Positions 47,202-58,483 of a stretch of 64,000 bases of DNA are shown here, one piece after another; position 1 is the stretch's first letter; every line of letters starts with the position of its first letter. The notes under the pieces were generated by a model that saw nothing but the letters and a program-made list of their open reading frames with translations, was not told the DNA's origin and did no database searches. A program made the position numbers and the translations under genes. Origin of the DNA: Calonectria ilicicola (Eukaryota > Ascomycota > Sordariomycetes > Hypocreales > Nectriaceae); the NCBI GenBank assembly GCA_020809705.1, contig CP085835.1, positions 3,844,001 through 3,908,000 on the forward strand. Reading direction: 5' to 3'.

Positions 47202-47600
47202 TATTATAACCTAAATACTTAAAGATAGTAATTATAAATAGAACCCTAATTAATTATAATAAAATTACCTTAAATCTATATAACTAACTAATAAAAGTAA
47301 AATCAAACAACCCCTATTCAATATTACTAAAGATTATAATAAATATTATCAAACCAATTCTATTTAACCATTATAATAATAAAACTTTAAATATAATAAT
47401 ATATAAATAAATTAAATCCTATTATAAGGAATGGAATTAATTAACTTTTAATATAACTTAATTACCTTAATTACAATTAACTATTATCTAATATAATACT
47501 TCTATTGCTTTATTTACTATAACACACCTAACCATCCTGCTAACAATAAATCCTTCATTCTGATTGGTTCATCAAGTTGGGAATTGACCAGACCGTTACA
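47202..47600 (+). repeat. Element B right LTR (399 bp)
   Basis: Same length as the left copy. The first part is AT-shifted, but the last ~85 bases, ending GACCAGACCGTTACA, are unmutated and show the original LTR terminus shared with the miniature element. Confidence 0.9.
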
Positions 47601-47765
47601 AGTTGTGGCTGGCCTCGATGGCCTCATGGCCTTAATGCGTTGTCGCAGCCCCACAGCCAATTAGGGCTAGACCTAGCTATAAAACATATAGTTAACTGCT
47701 CTTTATTTCATAGGAATTAAGTCTCTTTTAATCTCTTATTATGACCTAATAACCAAAGTATAATA

Positions 47766-50700
47766 GTTATGAGCCTAGGTGGCTATATAAGCTAGTAACT
47801 TTTATTATTATATTTTATATTTAGTTAAATAGATTAAATAATACTTTTTTTATTATTTTTTAGTACTAGATATAGTAATTATTACTATTATATACTTAAA
47901 ATGATTATTAATATTAGTATTATAAGTACTTAAAGACTTCTAATTATTATTAAATTCCACTTATTAGAGCAATAGATTAAATAGATCTTTGTACTAAGAG
48001 GTTATATATAGAGCCTAGGGCTTTAAAAATATATTAATCTTAATAAAGAAAATATAATAAATAACTTAAATATTACTTTTAATCTAATATTTTTTAAGAA
48101 AATAGAGAAGAAGATAAAGGATAAATGGAAGGAAAAGGGATGAATAGGCGCACTATAAAATGTAGATATTATTGTGAGGCTAGGAATAGAGCTTAAAATA
48201 GCTAACTTCAAGTTTATTATTTTTAAAGAGTGAGCTTAAGGGAAGTTAGCTTTATATGCTTGGATTATTGAGATTATTAAGGAAGTTTATTATTAAGAAA
48301 TTATTAATAAGATTATTAAATAATATAAAGATTATATTACTTATAAGTTTATTAAAGCTTTTAAAGTAAAGTTTATATTAAAAGAAAATAATATAATTAA
48401 TAAAATAAGATTATATTATATAAATTATTTAAAGAATATTAATTATATAAATTAAAAATCTAAAGCTTAATATATAATTTAAAGTTTAATTTAAGCTTAA
48501 GATAATATTTATAATATTTTTAAAATTAAAAGAATATTTATTATTTATAATTTCCTTTAAGTAGTTAATATTTAGTTTATTTCTTTTTAAATATAGAATT
48601 AATTAAACTAACTTATAAAAAAAGAAATTAAAAAATAAATAATTAATTTATTTAAGAGTTATAGAAATATCTTCTTAAAAGTTATCTTAAGCTAATTAAA
48701 TTTTAAATATATAGGCATTTATATTATACTAAGAGACCTTTTAGAGATGTAGTAAATGGCCTCTTTTAAGAGCCCTAAATGCCTATATAATAGAAAATTC
48801 TATAAATTTATAGTAGCTAAGTATATATACTTTTAATATATACTTATAAAAGACTCTAATTTTAAGCTTAATAAGAAGCTAATAGATAAAAATTATATTT
48901 ATATATATATATGATTTTAGAAGTCTAAATGGAATAAGCTTTATAAAAAGATAGTATAAAAAGATTAGATTTTTATTATAATAATTATAAAAAATAATAA
49001 ATAAAATATTATTCTATTAACTATTATTATTATAATTCTTAATCTAATATTATTATATATAATATAAAAAATTATATTAGTATTTATAATATTAGAAATA
49101 GCTCTTTACCTACTCTATTAAAGCATATTAGTTAATAACTACAGCACTATTCACTTAATCAACTTAAAGAAATAGCTTATAGAAGGATCCTTTATATTAG
49201 AAAAAGGAGGCTATATAAAGGTAAGCTTAAGTCAATTTCTAATTATAGGAAAAGGTAAATATGTGCTAAAGAACCTATTTAAAGACTTAATTAGTACTTA
49301 TATAGTTAATCTAGAGCTTAATAATATTATTATAATAAAAAGATTTTATATTAATATTATATTAAAAGCTTATTTAAAGAAAATTAAAGTCTAATATTAT
49401 AGCTTTAATTACTCTCTATATTTTAAAAGCCTAAAATAAAATACCTTTTTAATTAAATATAAATATATATATAATATAATAATTCTTTAATATAAGCTAA
49501 TTTCTATTTATTTATTAAATTAATTAATATTTAATAATATAATTCTAATTAATAATATAAATATTTAATTAATTATTATTATATTAGAAAATAAAAAATA
49601 AAGCTTTATTTATTAATTTAGATCTTTAAAGGATCTTTTAAAGCTAAAAAAGAATACTAAAGAGTTATAATATAAATAAATAGGGTACCTTAGAGCTATA
49701 GTACTAAGGGAGCTAGTAAGAAGGGATTGTAATATATAAATTAAAGGAATTATAAGAATAGATTATAAGATCTATATTTAAATATATATAAAATAGATTA
49801 TATTATATAGATAGTTAGATTATTATTTATTAAGGCTATTTTGGTGTATTTACTAAGACTTATAAAACTACCTTAAAGAATATAATAGCTCTAATTAGCT
49901 TCTAATTATAAAAGATGAATATAGCGGTATGTTCTATATATAATCTATTATTAATAAGTAAGGAATTACTATATTTAATAAATTATTTTAATTTAAAAGC
50001 TAGATTAAGCGATAATTTAATTTCTTAATATATATTATTAGATATAATAATAAGGTTGCTATTATTATAATTAAAAGTTTAATTAAATATTAAAAATAGG
50101 TATATAAATAAGGTATAGATTTAGAGCTCTTTTTATTAAAGACTTATAAGCTAAATAGTACTATTAAATATATAGATTAAGAAGTAATAAATAAGTTTAA
50201 TATAATGCTTAATAAAGTAAAGCTTTTAATAAAGCTATGGTTAGAGAGTACTAAAATAGCTATATACTTACTTAATATATTATCTTTAAAGATAAGAAAT
50301 TAGATATTCTTATTTAAGAAGTTAGATATATGGTTTAGATATTATACTTCTTTACTAATAAAAGAGCTTATAGTTAATTTAAGGCCTAATTAGAATAATG
50401 TATATATATATAATTACTATACCTATCCTTTAATTAAAGGTAGGGCATTAGGCTAATAAAAGAGAGATATGAAAGTCAGCCCTAGAGGCTATATAGGGTA
50501 TTTGGTAGGATATATAGCTTATAATATATATTATATATAAATATCTTAATTTATAAAGGTTATTATAATTTAAAATATATAATTTAATAAGTATATTAGT
50601 TATAAACTAAATAAACCAAGCTTAATTAAGTATATAATTATCTAATTTAAAGATTAAGCTTTTTAAATTAAAAAGAAAATTAATAATAAGATAATATATA

Positions 50701-53700
50701 AAAGATCTTTATAAGGATTAATATTTATAGGTTTAAACTTAGGGGTGAAGATATCTATAAGTATAAAAATAATTACTTAAAGTATAATAAAAAATACTAA
50801 GTATATACTTAATTAAATACTTATAAAACTTTAAATATTAAAATAAATTCTAAAATTAAAAAATATATATTTAAAAAGTATAATAAAAGCTTAATAAAGT
50901 ATAAATTAAATATAATAAATAAAGATAAATATAATAAATTAATTATTAATAAAATAATCTATAAGCTTAAAGGTATATATATTTAAGATAGTAAATAAGC
51001 AATTAAAATAATTAAAGTAGGTAATAAACTAATTAATAAGTAAGATAGTAAAGAAAGTAATAATTATACTATTATCTAAGCTATTAAAGCTTATAATTAT
51101 TATTAATATTAGTATATTATAAAGTTAGAAATAGGAATTAGGACCTATATATAGAAGAAGTAGAAGTTAAAGGTAAGGCTAAACAGTTATTTAAATGCTT
51201 ATAAGTATATAAATATATTATTATTAAGCTTAAAAAAGTAATATAAGGTAAAATTAAAGAACTTTAATATAATAAAATTATAATAAAAATTTAATATTAA
51301 ATTTCTTTATAATTAATTACTATAAAATAAATTATATAAATCTTAAAAGTATTTAAATTATATTTATAATATTTATAAAAGTAGTAAAGTAAAAGGAAGC
51401 TACTTGGATTAATATAATACCAAATCATTCTAAGCTATACCAAAATAACCTTCTTAAGCTTTTATAAAACTAGAGAGAGATAATAAAATATTTATTAAAT
51501 AAGCTATTTATTTAAATAATATATTAAAAGATTAGAACCTTAATTAAAAAGAGAATATAAAAATAAATAAAGTATATAAAAATATAAATTAAATTATTAT
51601 TACTTAAATAAATCTTTACTTATAAATTTAATTAAAATAAATATCTTAAATAATATAAAATAAGATTATATATTTAAAATAATTTATAAAAAAGCTTTAT
51701 AATTAAGAGTATATATATTATAATACTTATAATATAATTATTCTATATAATAATTACTTTAATTACTTAATTTAATCTAGAAATCAAGTAACTTAATATT
51801 ATTAATACTTTTATTAATATAATAAAAAGTAAAAATAATATATTAATTATATATAAATTATTAGATAGATTTAAATAGCTAAATAAGTATATAGAGCTAG
51901 ATTGAGCTTTATATAGTTTTAAGGACTTACCCTAGTTATAGTTTAATAAGTTTACTTTAATCTTTAAGAAGCTAGAAATAGAAGCTAGTTTAGAAGAGCT
52001 TTATTTATTTTATACTAAAGTTTATAATATATTTATTATATTCTTTATAAATAATATTCTAGTATTATATTATAGGAATAATATATTTATAATATTAGGA
52101 ATAATAAAAGGTATTAAGGAAATATATAAGATCTTAGATAAAGGTAATGTATAATAGTTTCTAGGTATAAAGATAATTTAAGATTATATAAAATATAAGA
52201 TATATCTATTTTATAATTTATATATTAAGAAAATAATTATAAAGTTTAAATTAAATACTATAAATACTTACCTTAGTATATTAATTCTAATAATAAAGCT
52301 AGTTAAAAGGTAAGACTAAGTAATTATATAAAAAATAAAGATATATTAGGAAAAAGTCAATTCCCTATTATATATAGTAATAATAATTAAACCAGATCTC
52401 ATATTTACAATATTATCATTATCCTATTTTCTTACTAATCTAAGTTAGGAGCACCAAAATATTACTAATTAAGCTATTTAATATCTCTTTATAATATAAG
52501 ATCTTATAATTTAATATAATTAAAGTAATAAATTGTAGGTTATAGTAATTGCTAATAATATCTCTTTTATTAATAATCTTAAAATATAAAGATCTTTATA
52601 AGGCTATATAATAAACTTATTTAATAAATTAGTTATATAGAAGGCCACTTGCTAAGCTATTATAATAATATTAATAATAAAGGTAGAAATACTTATTTTA
52701 AAATATATTATAAAGGAAATAATTAGCTTAAAGTATTTTTTTAATAAAATATACTTTAATCTAAAGATAGATTAGAATTTATAATATAATAACCTTTAAA
52801 CTATATAACTTATTATTAAAAAAGATAATTAAATAATAATCTAGCTATAATATATTAATATTATAAATATATAATTATATTAAGAGTATAAAAAAGACTT
52901 TTTAAGATAATTTATCTAGAAATAGGGTAAATGCTTATTAATAGGCTTACTAAAGTACTATTATAATAACATTTTAAGTAATTTTAAGTATTATTAAATA
53001 TAATAAATCTTAATTAAATAAAATAAAAATAATATATAAAAAAAATAATTTATTAAATTAAGCTTATTTTAGCTTTTTTTAAATAATATTTAAAATTATT
53101 AAACTATATATTATATTACTTTTTAAATATATTCTAAATAATAATAATATCTATAAATTTATTAAATAAAATATAAATATATAAATATTACTTCTTTAGA
53201 TTATTAATAATACTTTAGAACTTTTCTTTATTTACTTTTTAAATAATTACCTTATTAATATTTTACTTAAAAAACTTAAAACTTTTATTTAATATCTTTA
53301 TAAATAAATAAAAAATATACTTTATATAAATTACTATTTATATAATTAATTAATATAAAATTTTAAATAAATTAAATAATATTTATTTATTTAATACTTT
53401 TTATTATTTAAAATAATAATAAAATAATATATTAAAAATATAAATATTTAATAATTATTTATAAATTAATAATAAAATATAAAATTAATTAATATAAATA
53501 TATTAAAAATAATATTAATAATTACTTATTTTATAAATAATATAATACTTAAAATATCTTTTTATTATATAATAATTCTTAAATTAGCTTTTTTTAATAA
53601 TAGCAAAATATAGGTAATTCTTATAAAGTAAATTAAATAATACTTTTAAAGTATTAGAAGCTAAAGGTTAAGTATAAGAAGAAAAGTCTAGAGTATAAGA

Positions 53701-54230
53701 ATTAAAAGTTCTAGGCTTAGTAATCTAGGTATATTATAGAATATAGATTAATTATATAAAATATAGAAAGTAAGTGTAGAAATATTTATAGATATATATT
53801 TAAAAGTAGATAGTAAAGGAGTTTATATTAGTTTAGAATTAGATCTTTTAATAGTAGTATACTAGGAATAAGTAATAATAGGCTAAAATATAATATTAAT
53901 AAATATAAATAAAATTATTATATATACTTATAAATAAAAAAAAATCTTAAATTATTATATTAAAATTAAAGATAAATAAAAAAGAAAGAAATAAGATTAT
54001 AAATATAAGAAATTATAATATTTATAAACTTTAATTATATTAAATTATAAATATTATTTAAAATTAAATTTCTTATACTTTAAAAAATATAATCTTATAA
54101 TTACCTTTAAAATATCACTCTAAGAAATAATTTTAATTATTATATTTATTTATATAAAATTATAATAATAAAGATAAAATTATTTATAATATTTAATAAT
54201 TTATAATAACAGACTATAGAATAGGGGGTG
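47766..54230 (+). mobile_element. Copia-type unit A2, internal region
   Basis: A second, uninterrupted copy of the Copia interior, starting with the same putative primer site as A1 and lying between LTR 2 and LTR 3. Reverse transcriptase remnants around 51900-52460 and the RNase H end near 52920-52950 parallel those of A1. Its last ~260 bases (53968-54230) are a 3' tail ending in the purine tract AATAGGGGGTG; A1 lacks this tail. Plus strand, stops in all frames. Confidence 0.82.
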
Positions 54231-54405
54231 TATAAAAACTAATTATAGCTGGCCTCAATAGCCTCACAGCCTCAATACGTTGTTATAGCCCCACAGCCAA
54301 TTGGGGCTGGACCTAGCTATAAAACACATAGTTGACTGCTCTTTATTTCATAGGAATTAAGGCTCTTTCAATCTCTCGTTATAACCCAATAACCAAAGTG
54401 TGATA
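54231..54405 (+). repeat. Copia LTR 3 (175 bp)
   Basis: Starts TATAAAAACTAATTATAG, an AT-shifted form of the other LTR starts, and ends GTGTGATA. Exactly 175 bases. It is followed by a lone copy of the element's 3' tail, not by a full interior. Confidence 0.9.
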
Positions 54406-54672
54406 AATTAAAAATAAATAAGAAAGAAAGAAGTAAAATTATAAATATAAGAAATTATAATATTTATAAACTTTAATTATATTAAATTATAAATATTATT
54501 TAAAATTAAATTTCTTATACTTTAAAAAATATAATCTTATAATTACTTTTAAAATATTACTTTAAAAAATAATTTTAATTATTATATTTATTTATATAAA
54601 ATTATAATAATAAAAATAAAACTATTTATAATATTCAACAATTCACAATAATAAACTATAAAATAAGGGATA
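54406..54672 (+). mobile_element. Truncated third Copia unit: 3' tail only
   Basis: About 267 bases matching the tail at 53964-54230 of unit A2 almost base for base, placed between LTR 3 and LTR 4. It contains only the segment that A1 is missing, so the tandem array has lost complementary parts of its units. Confidence 0.82.
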
Positions 54673-54847
54673 TATGGAGACTAGTTATGGCTAGCCTCAA
54701 TAGCCTCATAACCTCAATGCGTTGTCGCAGCCCCACAGCCAATTGGGGCTGGACCTAGCTATAAAACACATAGTTGACTGCTCTTTATTTCATAGGAATT
54801 AAGGCTCTTTCAATCTCTCGTTATGACCCAATGACCAAAGTGTGATA
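54673..54847 (+). repeat. Copia LTR 4 (175 bp), outer right
   Basis: Starts TATGGAGACTAGTTATGG and ends GTGTGATA. The first ~35 bases show C-to-T changes; the rest is nearly identical to LTR 1. The host TCAAT duplication (54848-54852) follows. Confidence 0.92.
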
Positions 54848-54987
54848 TCAATTTTAGCAAAAATAGGGATGCAATCCTGAAGACGTATAAAGACACCCAA
54901 AAAATAGCTCTTCAGGATAACCTGTGGCAAATTGAATCATACTTGACCAAGGTTAGAGGTACGTGGCATGCCCTAGTAGTCTCTTGA

Positions 54988-55879
54988 GATCTTTAGGAGA
55001 AAAGTTTGCTCACACTTTCTTGGCCGCACAGACCAATATTAATAGCCCTTCAAGTTGTATGCCAGGATGATGGACATTGCGATATGAACACGTTTGATCA
55101 CAGCCGTATTCATAGATGTCACTAAAGCCGAAACTACTTATCAGTCAAAATGAATGTTTCAAATTACTATTAAATTAACAGTCGCTAGTGATGAAATTCC
55201 ATGTAAAGTTGCTGGAGTAGTTGGATCTTGGCCAATAACCGGCTGAGGAATTTGCCAAAAGTTCGGCTCATAGAGAAATGTCAGCTCTGCTCATTTTTAT
55301 AGTTGGGTTTACACTCTCTGATAGACCAATTTTAACTTCTCATGGTTCACCTCAGCTCTAAGCTTAATTGAACACTTTGCCGGATGTCTCGGTTATCTAA
55401 ATGACCTCGCCGCTTTCCACTATTCGGTGAGCTGGTTGAGATTTCCAAGACTAATTTACGTAAAGTGTAGCAAGCTGAGAGACAAAGGTCCCAAAGAACT
55501 GCGGACCGTCTATTCTTGGCGACAATAGTACCATTCCACGTGCCAATGACATCCCAGATATTGACCACTGACTCGCAATGGGTCCCACTCCCGCATTCCT
55601 TCACCTTCTGCTCCCTTCCTATGTCTCTTGTCAGCCTCATAGTTTTCGAATCACAATCCTTAGATTTTCAAAGATAAATAACATGGCCGGAGGAATGTAT
55701 TTGAGTATGCCAAGCAAATGTGCACTGACCTGACTAACCTTTTATCATCAGAGTGGCAGATTTCATCTATTTAAACCGAGTGCAGCCTCCCCCAATCTAT
55801 CAAGCATTATCCATTCTTATTTGCATAAACCAACATCCAGTTCCAAAATCAGCAAAAAGACTAGAAAACTCACTTCATC
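54988..55879. other. Intergenic stretch
   Basis: Normal-composition DNA between the 3' half of the interrupted gene and the small secreted protein gene. A minus-strand open frame (55347-55640) has no recognisable domain. A TATA-like TCTATTTAAACC near 55766-55777, about 110 bases before the ATG at 55880, probably serves the downstream gene. The interrupted gene might have a further exon here if GTACGT at 54959 is used as a donor. Confidence 0.4.
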
Positions 55880-56287
55880 ATGAAGGTTCTTAGTTCTATC
55901 CTCTTTTTATTCGTGGCGGGATCTTTTGCAGGTCCAGTGCCTCAAGAAGAACAAAGCTGCCAGGTATTAAAGATTAACCCTGCGATGATTCCGGAAGACA
56001 CTTATTGACTAAATTTCACCTTTTCTTCTACATAGGAAAATTCCGAGTATACTTTGTGTGGGTCAGCGTGCCCACTTACTTGCGAATCTAGAAACAAGTT
56101 TTGGGGCTGTATTGCAGTGTGTCGCCAGGGTTGTCGATGCAAGGCCAATTACATTTTGAACAGCGTCAGTCCTTCTAATCGCAGATAAGATATTTTGAGA
56201 TAGTCTACTAACAGTAAGGTATAGGAGGGCCAATGCATTTTGGAGTCGGAATGTCCCAAGCAGACACCTACGTTAAATGGCTCTTAA
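55880..56287 (+). CDS. Small secreted ten-cysteine protein with a TIL (trypsin inhibitor-like) domain
   Basis: Three exons, 55880-55963, 56036-56164 and 56225-56287, join in phase 0 to give 91 residues. The first ~17 residues (MKVLSSILFLFVAGSFA) are a signal peptide. The mature part contains exactly ten cysteines with TIL-like spacing: a leading SCQ, then LCGSACPLTC, GCIAVCRQGCRC, and finally GQCILESEC in the third exon. TIL domains use five disulfides and usually inhibit serine proteases, in animals and in some fungi. A secreted protease inhibitor or effector-like role is possible but unproven. The exons are too short to stand out as open frames, so the gene is easily overlooked. The intron ends are GT-AG, though the last donor (GTCAGT) is weak. 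Confidence 0.78.
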
Positions 56288-56594
56288 GCGAAGAGTGCTG
56301 GATTATGTTGCCCAGTCGCCTTATTACACTACCTCATCAGTCATCTCTGGCTTCTGATGTCTCCAACGGGTACCTGGAACATTCCAAATTCAAGATTTGT
56401 TGGGCGGTGGGAAGCCATTTAAGATAATCCATTCAGATTTGGAATCTGAGATGTTTGGTTTATTAATTTAACATATTCCGCATGCACTTTATGCGGGATG
56501 TCAGCATTCTAAATGCTTCATAGTAGCTCGCAATACAAGAAATAAAACTAACCATCATTACTAAGCTCCGCAATCTTTTTTCTGCATAACTATA
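56288..56594. other. Short convergent intergenic stretch
   Basis: About 300 bases between the 3' ends of the TIL-type gene and the iron-site oxygenase gene. It contains open but apparently non-coding sequence. Nothing was recognised. Confidence 0.45.
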
Positions 56595-57716
56595 CTATGC
56601 CGGAGACGGCTCCACGACTTGAGCTGACTCCGAAATAAAACCCGTCTTTTCATTTTCTTCTTCTGCTTCTCTGTCCTTTTCATACTGATCAAGACAAAGT
56701 TCGAAAACCCGGTTCTGATAGTCTATGATGCATGCGTAAGCTTATGGTTCAACGTGGGGGTATAATTTGACATACACGCGACGCCGTTTTCCTTTTCTGG
56801 ATTGAGAATACCCTCAGTGTAAATGCCTGCCTCAAGGTTTCTTTGGGCCTTCTCGCAAAGTTCGTGATCCTCGATTCCCACGGTTCGCGCAAATTTGTAA
56901 TAAGACTCGAATGTTTCTGAACCAAGTGGTGAGATGTGATAATAGTCAAATTCCATGGTGGTTTGAGAAGGGTTGTCCGATGGGCACGTGCGGAATGACG
57001 ACATGCCACCTCCGTACAGGTTCAGTGTAGAATTAGGGAAGAAGTATAGGAACAGTCCATCATTGGGTTTATCCGACTCTGCAATGTGCTGTGAGTAATT
57101 TTGTCGGTTCAACACCTTGTAAGTCGGTTGCTTGTACACCTTCGCAAATCCTGGGTGAGCAAACGGACAGTGAAGGCATTCTTGGTACCCGTCGATTAAT
57201 GTCTTCCAGTTGTACTTTCCCACATAATTAAGGCTTCTTCTGACTGGAAACTGCGTAAAATCGATGCGTGATATTAATTCCTCTAGGCCAGGAAAATATT
57301 CCTCAAAGCTGATTGTTTCGTCGGATAGTGTGATGAATAGCAGGCCTGTTGGTGTCATGTGGTAACGAATCTTGGAGCCCTACAAGATTTTGTCAGAACA
57401 TTGAGAGATTCACATCTATGGTTGTTTTACCTTTTTTAATTCTTCATCTTCTAAAAATACTTCAATGCTTCTCCAATCAGCGGAATTCCGCCGAACAACG
57501 AATTTAACCTGTGCCATTTCGTGCGAGTAACGCTCTCCCACATTTGGCCATCTAGAAGCTGCACCAAGGAGAATCCATGACTAAAAGCGTTAGAATGCAT
57601 CTTATAGTAGGTTTAATTCATGCACATACCTTGAGAAAAATTGAGCACCTTTCAAGGCCATATATGGCCTTGCTGGTGAACCATGAGGCTGGGAGGGTGG
57701 TTGGACAAGTTGTCAT
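56595..57716 (-). CDS. Rieske-oxygenase relative with the mononuclear iron site but no Rieske domain
   Basis: Exons 57716-57630, 57580-57431, 57379-56776 and 56722-56595 join in frame to 322 residues. The N-terminus (LPASWFTSKAIYGLERCSIF, then SWILLGAASRWPNVGERY) matches the start of choline monooxygenase-like alpha subunits. The ~70-residue stretch that should follow, with the CxH...CxxH Rieske ligands, is absent; about 25 unrelated residues bridge to TPTGLLFITLSDE. The catalytic domain then looks complete. NWKTLIDGYQECLHCPFAHP holds the bridging Asp and the two His iron ligands, and EDHELCEKAQRNL probably holds the acidic ligand. The ending NGVAYYQNRVFELCLDQ is typical. An oxygenase of this type needs electrons from a Rieske cluster, which it lacks. 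The divergent neighbour at 58484 has one. The model is firm because all splices keep frame and restore conserved motifs. Confidence 0.85.
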
Positions 57717-58483
57717 TTTGATTGTGCTTTGGGAATGCATTGCAGATTGATCCGAGATATCGTCACAGACTTGCAATATATACATTCGCGCTGAGTGAAA
57801 AGTCAATCTAAATTTGGAATGGTGGGTGCTAAATCTACGTAACGATTCCGATGACGACGATCCAATCAATTTCCTCGCTCATGAGGTCCATCAAAATCTC
57901 CACCAGTAACTACCATTCCCATTTGGGTAAAAACTTCCACCGATACCAAGCCAATGAAAACATTTGCATGATTAATACGGTGTGATGGTCGGCAAACGTG
58001 GTTCCATGCAATCCACAACATCTGTCCACGAATGACCGAGCCACGGGCGGGATGCTGCTCTAACCAGAGTGGGCCAAGATTCAGGCCCATCACCGGGACA
58101 CGCCTGGGGATCGGACTTCTGCAAAGGGAAATCAAGTCCACCATTTCACCGAGAATGTTGACCAGGATTTTTTATTTCTGATTAACCATAGTCCAAAGAT
58201 AATGATTGGTAGCGGCGAAATGTTGCTTGTCTCCGGCGTGGGGACGATGTGCATCGTGAGGATCAATTTTCCAACTTGGGTTTACCACGCCAACCATATC
58301 GTACAGCGTTGCAAAAGATTGAGTGTCATATGCGCTGTAATTTTTCACAGTTGCCTTTTTAAGGTGTATGTTCCAAAATGAGAAAACTAGGTTTCCATTA
58401 TAATTCAACCCGTTGGTCATCGCTTTTGGCTCCGTTGAACTCTGCAAGCAAGCTTCAGCATCAAACTACGGGATTATTTTAAA
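57717..58483. promoter_or_regulatory. Divergent promoter region of the two Rieske-oxygenase relatives
   Basis: This 767-base spacer is head to head between the two genes and so should contain both promoters, which makes joint regulation likely. Minus-strand open frames at 57866-58144 and 58172-58447 show no domain and no splice continuity with the gene at 57716. I see no convincing regulator site. Confidence 0.4.

Larger units (their letters stand above)
40705..47600 (+). mobile_element. Gypsy-type LTR retrotransposon B
   Basis: 6,896 bases with 399-base LTRs, inserted into Copia LTR 2 and flanked by AGTTG. Its interior aligns by eye with C1 from just inside the left LTR (TATTAAAAGCTCTTATTT...) through the reverse transcriptase (YLDN box at about 44193-44207), RNase H and integrase. 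It is a second copy of the same family, independently mutated and with a somewhat different LTR. All frames contain stops. The purine-rich AACAAGAGAGAAAG lies before the right LTR. The mutual similarity of B and C1 is the kind of duplication that RIP acts on. Confidence 0.88.
40690..47765 (+). repeat. Copia LTR 2 (175 bp), split by Gypsy element B
   Basis: The first 15 bases (TATGGAGACTAGTTG, 40690-40704) and the remaining 160 (47606-47765) add up to exactly 175. The AGTTG at the junction is duplicated at 47601-47605 as the target site of element B. This LTR is shared by Copia units A1 and A2. Confidence 0.9.
26921..54847 (+). mobile_element. 28-kb nested retrotransposon block, heavily AT-biased (RIP-like)
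   Basis: The outer ends are two 175-base Copia LTRs bounded by identical TCAAT duplications (26916-26920 and 54848-54852). Inside are two Copia units in tandem plus a truncated third, two Gypsy-type elements, each with its own duplication, and a miniature element. Most of the block has very low G+C, long TA-rich stretches and stops in every frame, as expected from C-to-T mutation of both strands in duplicated DNA (RIP). Short islands keep normal composition: the LTR ends and the miniature element. No intact coding frame remains. Confidence 0.93.
26504..54987 (+). pseudogene. Host gene for a PD-(D/E)XK nuclease-like protein, split by the retrotransposon block
   Basis: The left part runs from ATG at 26504 to 26920; the right part resumes at 54853 and reaches a stop at 54985-54987 in the same frame, once one copy of the TCAAT target duplication is discounted. 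The ancestral coding sequence would be 552 bases (183 residues), or longer if the GTACGT at 54959 is a donor. The left part contains SPEYYFGTKQKTGKADLAVL followed by a strand ending VFEGKK: an Asp on one strand and Glu-x-Lys on the next, the layout of the PD-(D/E)XK nuclease fold. The right part is a helical tail (NRDAILKTYKDTQKIALQDN). As it stands, translation from the ATG runs four codons into the LTR and stops at 26932. The nuclease assignment is a motif-level inference. Confidence 0.75.

Noticed and set aside
27096..54672. A CRISPR array or satellite, because of the many AT-rich near-repeats
   Set aside because: There are no regularly spaced identical repeats. The low complexity comes from mutation of retrotransposon sequence, and the organism is a fungus.
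57866..58447. Two minus-strand open frames upstream of the iron-site oxygenase, considered as extra 5' exons carrying the missing Rieske domain
   Set aside because: Neither contains CxH or CxxH motifs, and the gene already has a complete start with the family N-terminus at 57716.
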